The notes under the pieces are model-generated. The model saw only the letters and a program-made list of their open reading frames with translations. It did not search any database and was not told the origin of the DNA. The position numbers were made by a program, and so were the translations under genes. This document shows, piece after piece, positions 34,701 to 41,804 of a stretch of 64,000 bases of DNA. Each line of letters starts with the position of its first letter. Position 1 is the stretch's first letter. Source of the stretch: Betaproteobacteria bacterium (GTDB lineage Bacteria > Pseudomonadota > Gammaproteobacteria > Burkholderiales > UBA6910); contig JACPEG010000009.1 in NCBI GenBank assembly GCA_016183615.1, positions 1-64,000 of the forward strand, written 5' to 3'.

Positions 34701-36128
34701 GTGGCGCTCGGCTGTGAAACCGTGGAGGAGCCGCCTCCGGCTCGGTCCGAACCCCAGACCGGCCCGGCAACGTGCTGCTCCTGCAGCCTGTGCGCGAGCA
34801 TTGCCTTTTGGGTCGCGACCACGCTGATGGCGTTGGCGCACATGCCGCCGGCGTGGGGAAACGGGACAGAAGTCGCGCCAGTTCTCTCTGCAGGGCGCGC
34901 GGCAACCCCGCCTGGCTCGACGGCACCGGGTCACGCTGCGCCGGGCGGGGGGCGGATCATACGCGTCTCCCAGGGGCCGGACGCCGCCCATGAGACATGC
35001 TGCGATCACCAGGGCGACGAGCCCGAAGCTCCCTTCGAGGTGAATCTAACCTATATCGGGACGGTGGGCGTGTCCAGCGCCGGTGAGGACATCCTGGGTA
35101 CATTGCACGGAGGCGAACACGAACCCAATCGCAATGGGCTGCCTCTGCACCTGCTGACCCTGGCACCGGGGTTCAGGATTACGCCCGGCCTGACTGCAGT
35201 GGCGAGCATCATGGCGCGTTCGGGATCCGGCGAACCCTCCGCGGCGGAGGTCGAGGAGGCATACCTGGCCGCGGAAGCGGATGACCGCCGGCTGCGGATC
35301 AGGGTGGGACGTTTTTTCACGCCGTTTGGCCGCGTCAACCTGCAGCACTTCGAGGATGGCGACTTCGTGGATAAGCCGGTGATTCATGCGCGCCTCTTCG
35401 GGCCCGAACAGCTCAGCGGCTTCGGCGCCAGCGCGGCCTGGAACCCTGCCGCGGCAGGCCGACGCGGGAGCGTCGTTCTGAGCGTGCAGGACCCGGGCGG
35501 GGAGACCGCGCACAGCTTTCTTTCCACCCCCGGGGAGGAAATCGCGGGCCATGAGCTCGCGGCGCGTACACCCAGGGGTCTCAGCGAACTGCTGTACACG
35601 GTGCGCTGGCAGAGCGCGGGGCAAGCCGACGCCGGGAAAGACATTCAATTCGGATTTTCGGCGTCCCGGGGCCCCAACGCCTCCGGCAGGGATACGTTTA
35701 CGGAGATCGTCGGGGCCGACCTCGCAGTATCCTGGAACCCGGATGCCGCGGGGCGGGAAAACGCTCTCAACTGGCGGAGCGAGGTCCTGCATCGGCGTTA
35801 CACGGCCGGGGATCCCGACGATCCGGCGCGAGAAATCGTGAGGGACCGGGGTTTTGTCACCGAGGCGGTATGCAATGCGGCACCGGGGATGCGCCTCGGT
35901 GCGCGCCTCGAGGCGGCAGCGGGCAGCGGCGGATCTGCCGGTGATCCCGAGCGGGCGAAGCGCTGGCGCCTGAGCGGGAACCTGACCCGAGCCCTGGGAA
36001 AGTTCACTTCCGTCAGGCTTCAGTTCAACCGAGACGTAACCGACCATCCGTCACTCGGCAGTGCCAACTCGGTTTGGTTTCAGCTCAAGGTCAGCACGGA
36101 ACGGGGGTCGCACGAAAGCCGCCACTAG
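34701..36128 (+). CDS. Porin-like outer-membrane protein (start uncertain)
   Basis: The C-terminal approximately 350 residues alternate hydrophobic and polar residues as in a beta-barrel. They include RVGRFFTPFGRVNLQHFEDG and a GFGASAAWNPA segment typical of porins that have a zinc- or phosphate-selective-porin-like fold. The last residues, VWFQLKVSTERG, are not the usual terminal aromatic. A membrane-like stretch SIAFWVATTLMALAHMPPAWG could be the signal peptide. The start is unclear: GTG 34701 with AGGGAGAG upstream is my choice and the frame is open to 34512. The preceding cysteine-rich stretch (TCCSCSLC) is odd for a signal sequence. It directly follows the MerC-like gene. Confidence 0.6.
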   Translation: MALGCETVEEPPPARSEPQTGPATCCSCSLCASIAFWVATTLMALAHMPPAWGNGTEVAPVLSAGRAATPPGSTAPGHAAPGGGRIIRVSQGPDAAHETCCDHQGDEPEAPFEVNLTYIGTVGVSSAGEDILGTLHGGEHEPNRNGLPLHLLTLAPGFRITPGLTAVASIMARSGSGEPSAAEVEEAYLAAEADDRRLRIRVGRFFTPFGRVNLQHFEDGDFVDKPVIHARLFGPEQLSGFGASAAWNPAAAGRRGSVVLSVQDPGGETAHSFLSTPGEEIAGHELAARTPRGLSELLYTVRWQSAGQADAGKDIQFGFSASRGPNASGRDTFTEIVGADLAVSWNPDAAGRENALNWRSEVLHRRYTAGDPDDPAREIVRDRGFVTEAVCNAAPGMRLGARLEAAAGSGGSAGDPERAKRWRLSGNLTRALGKFTSVRLQFNRDVTDHPSLGSANSVWFQLKVSTERGSHESRH

Positions 36129-36502
36129 AACCTGTTGCGATGGAAGAAGCGGCGCTTCCCACTGCGAAGCGCAGTTTCCCGTTGCTTATCTACTTGGAAC
36201 AATTCAGCTTTCCTGATTCAACGGCGCCACGCCCGGGTTCCGTGCCACAATCTGGTGCTGGCGTGCGTTCGGCCGCAATATCCAGTCACTTGTTTTTTCA
36301 CGGCATTTTGCGGTGACTTCTCCTGGCATGTTCCGTGCGTAGGCGCTGCACGGGGCACTCCGGGCCAAGGGTCCGTCGCGCCCGTGTAATAATCGACCGA
36401 AGGACGTCGCGGGCCGACCTGCCGAAGGGTGGGCGACCCGTGAGTCCCAAAAAACAACATTCCGATACGTGTTGGCACAACCGGTAAGGAGGAGGACGCA
36501 CC
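36129..36502. other. 374-bp intergenic region upstream of the sigma-54 activator gene
   Basis: No open frame with a recognisable product. Short inverted repeats occur near 36145-36185 (GAAGCGGCGCTTC and CTGCGAAGCGCAG). I found no good sigma-54 promoter here, so the activator gene is probably read from a housekeeping promoter in this stretch that I cannot pinpoint. Confidence 0.5.
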
Positions 36503-38119
36503 ATGCACACCAAGCCATTGTCGCGCCTGAGCGCGATCTCGTTCCTGCAAAGCTTCGTCACACAAAGCGTCAAGGCAGCCAACCAGCTTGGATGCACTGC
36601 CTGCGGTGACCGCCTTCAGGTCATCGAGTACGTGGGCCTTGCCGCCAGCGGCTGCCTGGAAGACGCCTGCCGGGAGCAGGCAGGTCTGACCGCCGGTCCG
36701 CTGTCCTCGGACCAGTACGCGGACATCATCATTTCCCTCAAGAACCAGATCGGCGGTAATTTCTCCCGTGCGACGAGCGAGCCCGGCGTTGTACGCGTGG
36801 TGAATACTCGTTGCCCGTTCGGCGATGCTGTGAAGGAGGCGCCGGAGCTCTGCCGGATGACCTCCAGCGTGTTCGGCGGCATCGCGGCTCGCAACATGGG
36901 CTACGCCAAGGTGGAGCTGAAGCGGCGAATCGCCGCAGGCGACGACATGTGCGAGGTGTGCATTCATCTCGACCGCAACAGGGCGGCCGGAGCGGACGGG
37001 GACGAATACCATCTCGAGGGGGACGCCATCGTGTCACGCTCGTCCTGCGCGGAGATGACGGTGCGGGTCGAGGAAAAAATGCGGCAGGCCTGGTGTGCCG
37101 TCAACCGGGAGCAGGGCGTAGCCGGGGTCAACGTTCCCAAGATCGTGGCCGAATCCACGGCCATGCGCCGGGCCCTGGAGAGCGTGGAGCGGGTCGCGCC
37201 GACAGCGGCTTCGGTGCTCATATCGGGGGAAACCGGGGTCGGCAAGGAGATCATCGCGCGGGCGGTGCATGCCCTGAGCGGGCGCTGTGCCAAACAGCTC
37301 ATCACCGTCAACTGCGGCGCCATTCCGGAGAACCTCATCGAAAGCCAGTTGTTTGGCCACGAGCGGGGCGCGTTCACCGGCGCCTACCAGGTGCATCACG
37401 GCTTCTTCGAGCGCGCTGAAAAGGGAACCCTCTTTCTCGACGAAATCAACTCGCTTCCGCTCCCGGCGCAGGCGCGGTTGCTGCGCGTGCTGCAGGACGG
37501 CACCTACGAGCGGGTGGGCGGAAAACAGGCGCTGCGCGCCGACGTTCGCATCGTTGCGGCGACCAACAGGCACTTGGACGAAATGGTGGCGGCCGGCGAG
37601 TTTCGCCGGGATCTTTTCTTCCGGATCAACGTGGTTCCAATCCACATTCCCCCTCTACGGGAACGCAAGGAGGACATTTCCGCGCTGACTGACCATGTCA
37701 TCAGGCGTCTGGCCGAAAAATACGGCACCGGGGCGAGGGTATTGAGCGAACGTGCCTGGATCCAGGTGATGGGCTACGACTGGCCCGGGAATGTGCGCGA
37801 ATTGGAGAACGTGATCGAGCGCTCTTTCATCTTCGCGAAGGGGCAGGTCATCGAAGAGGTGCTGCTCAAGGCGCCCCGTTCCGGACAACGGGAAACCGGC
37901 GCCGGCGAGAACGCCGTGTTCCGGACCATCAAGAGGCAGGCCGCCAAAGAGGTGGAAGACAAGCTCATCCGCGATGCGCTGTCCCGCTTCGGGGGAAACG
38001 TCACGGCCGTTGCCCGCGGGATGGGGATCACGCCCCGCGCCGTGCATCAGAAACTGCGTACCCACGGAATCGACGCGGCCGCCTACCGCACCGGCGCCAA
38101 GAACCGCGTGCCCGCCTGA
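36503..38119 (+). CDS. Sigma-54-dependent transcriptional activator with cysteine-rich sensor domain
   Basis: This is a 538-residue enhancer-binding protein. Residues 1-205 form a sensor domain with cysteines C104 and C117 (RCPFGDAV...ELCRMTSSVFGG) and C150/C153 (GDDMCEVCIHLD), resembling the MetOD1-type domain; these could bind an Fe-S cluster or metal. The AAA+ domain has Walker A GETGVGKE (242-249), the sigma-54 contact loop GAFTGA (289-294) and Walker B GTLFLDEIN (308-316). The C terminus carries a Fis-type HTH (FGGNVTAVARGMGITPRAVH). AAGGAGGAGG precedes the ATG. Sigma-54 promoters at 33094 and 38331 on either side are its probable targets. Confidence 0.9.
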   Translation: MHTKPLSRLSAISFLQSFVTQSVKAANQLGCTACGDRLQVIEYVGLAASGCLEDACREQAGLTAGPLSSDQYADIIISLKNQIGGNFSRATSEPGVVRVVNTRCPFGDAVKEAPELCRMTSSVFGGIAARNMGYAKVELKRRIAAGDDMCEVCIHLDRNRAAGADGDEYHLEGDAIVSRSSCAEMTVRVEEKMRQAWCAVNREQGVAGVNVPKIVAESTAMRRALESVERVAPTAASVLISGETGVGKEIIARAVHALSGRCAKQLITVNCGAIPENLIESQLFGHERGAFTGAYQVHHGFFERAEKGTLFLDEINSLPLPAQARLLRVLQDGTYERVGGKQALRADVRIVAATNRHLDEMVAAGEFRRDLFFRINVVPIHIPPLRERKEDISALTDHVIRRLAEKYGTGARVLSERAWIQVMGYDWPGNVRELENVIERSFIFAKGQVIEEVLLKAPRSGQRETGAGENAVFRTIKRQAAKEVEDKLIRDALSRFGGNVTAVARGMGITPRAVHQKLRTHGIDAAAYRTGAKNRVPA

Positions 38120-38330
38120 CGGGCATCTTCGATACCACCGGCCGGCAAGACCCCGCCGCCCCGGCTGGCGCGGCTCCTCCGGATTCCTCTGCGAAGCGCT
38201 GCTTCCGCCGTCGCAACCGCCTGTTGCAGTTGAAACATCGGCCGGTGCTCCGCAATCCGCGCGAAGCCCGGCTTCCCACCCCGAGCCTGGGAGATCCTTG
38301 ATCGACAATGCGTTAGCGATTGCCATGCAC

Positions 38331-38346
38331 AGGCATGGTAATTGCT
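38331..38346 (+). promoter_or_regulatory. Sigma-54 (-24/-12) promoter before the OmpW-DsrE-TusA-SQR operon
   Basis: AGGCATGGTAATTGCT fits TGGCACG-N4-TTGCW with two mismatches and exact GG-N10-GC spacing, 152 bp before the ompW-like ATG. A partial dyad TGTT-N8-AACA at 38222-38237 lies about 100 bp upstream, where an activator site would be expected. The remainder of the 379-bp gap (38120-38498) shows no gene. Confidence 0.68.
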
Positions 38347-38498
38347 GAAAGCCAGCTAGATAAATTGCCGCCATCCCCCTGGCCCCGGCAGACCCGACGG
38401 CCGCCCGCGACGCAGTGCGGCGGATCCGGTTGGCTCTCCTGGCCGAAGCCATGGTCTGGCGTTCGATCATCAACCGTTTCCCCAGGGAAAGGACGGTC

Positions 38499-39128
38499 AT
38501 GAAACGAGTCCGGCACGGTTTGGCAACTGCAGGTTTGTTGTTGATTTTCCCGATCACCCAGGCCGAACCCGGGAACTGGATGGTTCGAGTCCGGGCGATC
38601 AACATTCAGCCCGAGAACAAATCCGAGGCGGTTCCGGCGCTGGGTGTCCCGGCGGACGCAATCACGCTCAACAACAAGCTCGCTCCGGAAGTGGACGTAA
38701 CTTACTTTCTGAATCCCAGATTCGCGCTGGAGCTGATCCTCACCTACCCCCAGGAACACGACATCTCGCTGCTCGGGGCAAAAATTGGCAGCGCCAAGCA
38801 TCTGCCGCCGACCCTGACCCTGCAGTACCACTTCGCCCCGGAGGCGAAGCTGAGGCCCTACGCAGGGGTCGGTATCAACTACACGCGGTTTTCGGGGGTC
38901 AGCCTGAACGTGCCCGGCGTGGGCGCGCTGGACCTGGAGCGCGACAGTTGGGGCGGAGCCTTGCAGGCGGGATTGGATTTCGAGGTGGCGAAGAACGTTT
39001 TTCTGAATCTTGACTTGAAGAAGATCTGGATTGACACCGACGCCAAAATTGCGGCGACCGGCGCCAAGGTCAGCCGTATCACATTGGATCCCTTGGTCGT
39101 CGGAATCGGAGTGGGTTGGAGGTTCTAA
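38499..39128 (+). CDS. OmpW-family outer-membrane protein
   Basis: This 209-residue protein has a signal peptide (residues about 1-22, HGLATAGLLLIFPITQA) and an eight-strand barrel pattern. Typical OmpW segments are GNWMVRVRAINIQPEN, YFLNPRFALELI, PPTLTLQYHF and RPYAGVGINYT, ending in GVGWRF with the C-terminal Phe signal for outer-membrane insertion. AGGGAAAGG precedes ATG 38499. It probably provides a hydrophobic or small-molecule channel for the sulfur operon that follows. Confidence 0.92.
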   Translation: MKRVRHGLATAGLLLIFPITQAEPGNWMVRVRAINIQPENKSEAVPALGVPADAITLNNKLAPEVDVTYFLNPRFALELILTYPQEHDISLLGAKIGSAKHLPPTLTLQYHFAPEAKLRPYAGVGINYTRFSGVSLNVPGVGALDLERDSWGGALQAGLDFEVAKNVFLNLDLKKIWIDTDAKIAATGAKVSRITLDPLVVGIGVGWRF

Positions 39129-39198
39129 GCCTTCGATAAACGCATCCCCCGGTTTCCCAACGGGCTGTCCGCTCGTTGAACGAGAGAACGAATTGACG

Positions 39199-39591
39199 AT
39201 GACATCCAGCAAGGTCTGCGTGGTGATGGTCTCCGGCAGCCGCGAGCGCCTGCAAATGGCGGCGATGGTGGCCTCGGTAGCTGCCGTGAGCGGCAGAGAG
39301 GTGCTGGTTTTTCTATCGATGAACGCGTTGCCCTATTTCGTGAAGGGCATGAGCACCGACGCTGCGGCCGAAGGCAAGCTCGGCAGTCTCATGGAACACA
39401 AGAACGCCCCAGACTTCAAGACGCTGTTCGAGCAGGCCGTGTCTTTAGGGGAGGCCAAGCTCTACCCCTGTTCAATGGCAATGGACGTGCTCGCCGTCGG
39501 CCCGGACGATCTCGAGCCTTACCTGGGCGAGCCTACCGGTCTCACGCGTTTTCTGGACGCCGCCCGGGACGGGCAGGTCTGGACGTTCTGA
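39199..39591 (+). CDS. DsrE-family (DsrE2-like) sulfur-trafficking protein
   Basis: This 130-residue protein has the DsrE/peroxiredoxin-like fold pattern: KVCVVMVSGSRERLQMA at the N terminus, GREVLVFLSMNAL, and a conserved cysteine in LYPCSMAMDVLAV. DsrE-family proteins carry persulfide sulfur between sulfurtransferases in the cytoplasm (family knowledge). It is followed after 22 bp by TusA and then the SQR-like gene. This combination is found in sulfur oxidisers. Confidence 0.87.
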   Translation: MTSSKVCVVMVSGSRERLQMAAMVASVAAVSGREVLVFLSMNALPYFVKGMSTDAAAEGKLGSLMEHKNAPDFKTLFEQAVSLGEAKLYPCSMAMDVLAVGPDDLEPYLGEPTGLTRFLDAARDGQVWTF

Positions 39592-39613
39592 GCTGCCACG
39601 GAGGAAAACCGCG

Positions 39614-39844
39614 ATGCCAGGGAAGACAGTGGTGGATGCCCGCGGCAGCTTTTGCCCCGGGCCCCTGATGGAATTGATCGCCGCCCTGAAATCGTGCCAA
39701 GTGGGCGACGAACTGGAGGTGCTGTCCACCGACAGGGGCTCCGCCAACGATATCCCAGAGTGGGTCCGCAAGGTAGGGCATGAACACTTAGCTACGCACG
39801 TGGAGGCGGGCGTGTGGCACATCACGGTACGCAAGGCGAAGTAG
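39614..39844 (+). CDS. TusA-family sulfurtransferase
   Basis: This 76-residue SirA/TusA protein has the active-site motif CPGPLMELI (CPxP) at residues 14-22 and the compact beta-alpha-beta-alpha-beta-beta layout. The single cysteine would carry a persulfide received from or passed to the DsrE-like protein. GGAGGAAAACCGCG precedes the ATG. It is part of the OmpW-DsrE-TusA-SQR transcript. Confidence 0.92.
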   Translation: MPGKTVVDARGSFCPGPLMELIAALKSCQVGDELEVLSTDRGSANDIPEWVRKVGHEHLATHVEAGVWHITVRKAK

Positions 39845-39881
39845 TCTTTTTCGGTTCACCCAGAAGGTGGAGGAAGCGCAG

Positions 39882-41015
39882 ATGAAGATTCTGATTGTGG
39901 GCGGCGGCATGGGCGGAACGATCCTCGCCAACAACCTGGCGCGGCGCCTGAATGGCGAACTCAAGTCCGGCGGGGCGCGCATCACCATGCTGTCGGCCTC
40001 CGACAAGCACATGTACCAGCCGGGGCTGCTGTATCTGGCGGTGGGGCGCATGACCCCCGACGAGCTCTACCGGGACCAGGCGGGCCTGCTCGAGCCGGGC
40101 ATCGAGTTCCACGTCGACCCGGCCGAGGAGTTCCAGCTCGATCACAATAGGGTGAAAACGAAGAGCGGCAAGCTCTACGACTACGACACCCTGGTGATCG
40201 CCACCGGCTCGCGCATGTACCCCGAGGGCATACCGGGGCTGGCGGAGCACGCGGAAACCTTCTATACCGAAGCCTCCGCGCTCAAGATGTTCAAGCGCCT
40301 GCAGGAATTCCAGGGCGGGCGGGTGGTGATCGCCGTGGGCGTGCCCCACAAGTGCCCGATGGCGCCGCTGGAGATTACCTTCATGCTCCACGACTATTTC
40401 AAGGACCGGGGGCTAGGCGACAAGGTACAGCTTCACTACACCTATCCCATCAATCGCATCCACAGCCTGGAGAACGTCGCCAAGTGGGCGGCCCCCGAGT
40501 TTGACCGGCTCGGGATCGCCTACGAGACCTTCTTCAACATCAAGGAGGTGGATGGAAAGAACCAGATCCTGCGAAGCGAGGAGGGGGCTGAGATCAAGTA
40601 CGATTTGCTGATCGCGATCCCGGCTCACAAGGGCATGGAGGTGATCGAGAAGAACGGTCTCGGGCAGAACGGATGGATTCCGACCGACCGCCAGAAGCTC
40701 AACATGGAGGGCCGCAAGAACGTGTTCGTGCTGGGCGACACCACCAACATCCCCATCAGCAAGGCCGGATCCACGGCCCACTTCGAGGCCGACACCCTGG
40801 GCGAGAACATCGCGGCCATGGTGAAGATGGGCACGCCGGTGCGCGATTACGACGGCAAGGTCTTCTGCTTCATCGAGGCCGGCAAGGACCGCGCCACCTA
40901 CGCCATGTTCAACTACCAGAATCCGCCCGACCCCAAGGCCCCGACCAAGGCGGTGCACTGGTTCAAGATGGCCTACAACAAGCTCTACTGGGTGTCGGCC
41001 CGCGGGCTGCTGTAA
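39882..41015 (+). CDS. Sulfide:quinone oxidoreductase-like flavoprotein
   Basis: This 377-residue FAD-dependent protein has the N-terminal dinucleotide fold KILIVGGGMGGTILAN. Also seen are YDTLVIATGSRMYPEG, the FAD-ribityl motif VFVLGDTTNIPISKAGS, and a C-terminal amphipathic region for membrane association. Cysteines C158 (PHKCPMAP) and C329 (KVFCFIEAG) correspond to the two essential SQR cysteines (C160/C356 of Acidithiobacillus); the third, non-essential Cys is absent. It would oxidise sulfide to a persulfide and pass electrons to quinone. GGAGGAAG precedes ATG 39882. The downstream DUF1641 gene is a common partner. Confidence 0.87.
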   Translation: MKILIVGGGMGGTILANNLARRLNGELKSGGARITMLSASDKHMYQPGLLYLAVGRMTPDELYRDQAGLLEPGIEFHVDPAEEFQLDHNRVKTKSGKLYDYDTLVIATGSRMYPEGIPGLAEHAETFYTEASALKMFKRLQEFQGGRVVIAVGVPHKCPMAPLEITFMLHDYFKDRGLGDKVQLHYTYPINRIHSLENVAKWAAPEFDRLGIAYETFFNIKEVDGKNQILRSEEGAEIKYDLLIAIPAHKGMEVIEKNGLGQNGWIPTDRQKLNMEGRKNVFVLGDTTNIPISKAGSTAHFEADTLGENIAAMVKMGTPVRDYDGKVFCFIEAGKDRATYAMFNYQNPPDPKAPTKAVHWFKMAYNKLYWVSARGLL

Positions 41016-41028
41016 CAAAGGAGAAACC

Positions 41029-41652
41029 ATGAGCGCAGTGATCACGGAAATACCCGATACGCGACGCGAAGTGGAGCGCGTGATAGAGGCGGCGCGCGAC
41101 GCGGTGACCGACGAGATGCTTGGGCGCCTGGCGGCCACCGGGGCCGAGGCCATGGACCTCGTCGACCAGGTGAATCGCAGCGGGTTGGCGATGGCCATTC
41201 CCGCCTTGGCGCAGATGGTGCACAACGGCGACCTGGAGCGGCTCACCCAGCTGGCTCGGGTCTATGGATCGGCCCAGGACGCGCTCACCGACGAAATGGT
41301 AGGCCGCCTGGCGGAGACACTGGGCGACAGCCTTTCGTTGCTCGATCGGCTGAATCGCGGCGGATCAGGGCGCTTGGTGGAAATGCTAGAGCGGCTTGAG
41401 TCTACCGGCGCCCTGGAACGCATCGCACGGTTGCTGCCGGAAGTGGCGGAACGGTTGGATACGGTGGGCGCACTCCTGGAATGCATGGAAGGCGCGGCGC
41501 AAGAAGGTGCGGTTCGTGTCGGCGCTACCGGTGGCCTCGGCGGCCTCCTGCGTCTGCTCACGAACGCGCAGACTCAGGAAACCGTCGAGTTTCTATGCAT
41601 TTTCGGGCGCCGCTTCAAAGCGCGCTGCAATCGTCCGGTATCCGCCGCGTAG
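41029..41652 (+). CDS. DUF1641-domain protein
   Basis: This 207-residue, mostly helical protein has two similar halves: DEMLGRLAATGAEAMDLVDQVNR, split across residues 25-50, and DEMVGRLAETLGDSLSLLDRLN around residue 85-108. This internal duplication is seen in DUF1641 proteins associated with SQR-like flavoproteins and formate dehydrogenases (family knowledge). AAAGGAGAAACC precedes the ATG 13 bp after the SQR-like stop. Likely an accessory subunit, function unknown. Confidence 0.82.
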   Translation: MSAVITEIPDTRREVERVIEAARDAVTDEMLGRLAATGAEAMDLVDQVNRSGLAMAIPALAQMVHNGDLERLTQLARVYGSAQDALTDEMVGRLAETLGDSLSLLDRLNRGGSGRLVEMLERLESTGALERIARLLPEVAERLDTVGALLECMEGAAQEGAVRVGATGGLGGLLRLLTNAQTQETVEFLCIFGRRFKARCNRPVSAA

Positions 41653-41757
41653 CGACGCCCGACGCTGCGTAAGCCGGACTTCGGGAAGGAGTGGTAGCGC
41701 AGAGGGCTGGTTGCCCATATTCGCGCCGCGCACCACAAGTAAGGCGGGGTTTGTCCT

Positions 41758-41792
41758 CCCGTTCACCCTTCGACAAGCTCAGGGCGAACGGG
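41758..41792. repeat. Dispersed palindromic repeat
   Basis: CCCGTTCACCCT and AGGGCGAACGGG form a 12-bp stem with one A-G mismatch around TCGACAAGCTC. This CGTTCGCCCTGAGC-type element is widely scattered in bacterial genomes (recollection, not checked). It lies 13 bp past the rne stop, between convergent transcripts, and could stop transcription from both sides. Confidence 0.78.
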
Positions 41793-41804
41793 GGACTCGA
41801 ATAA

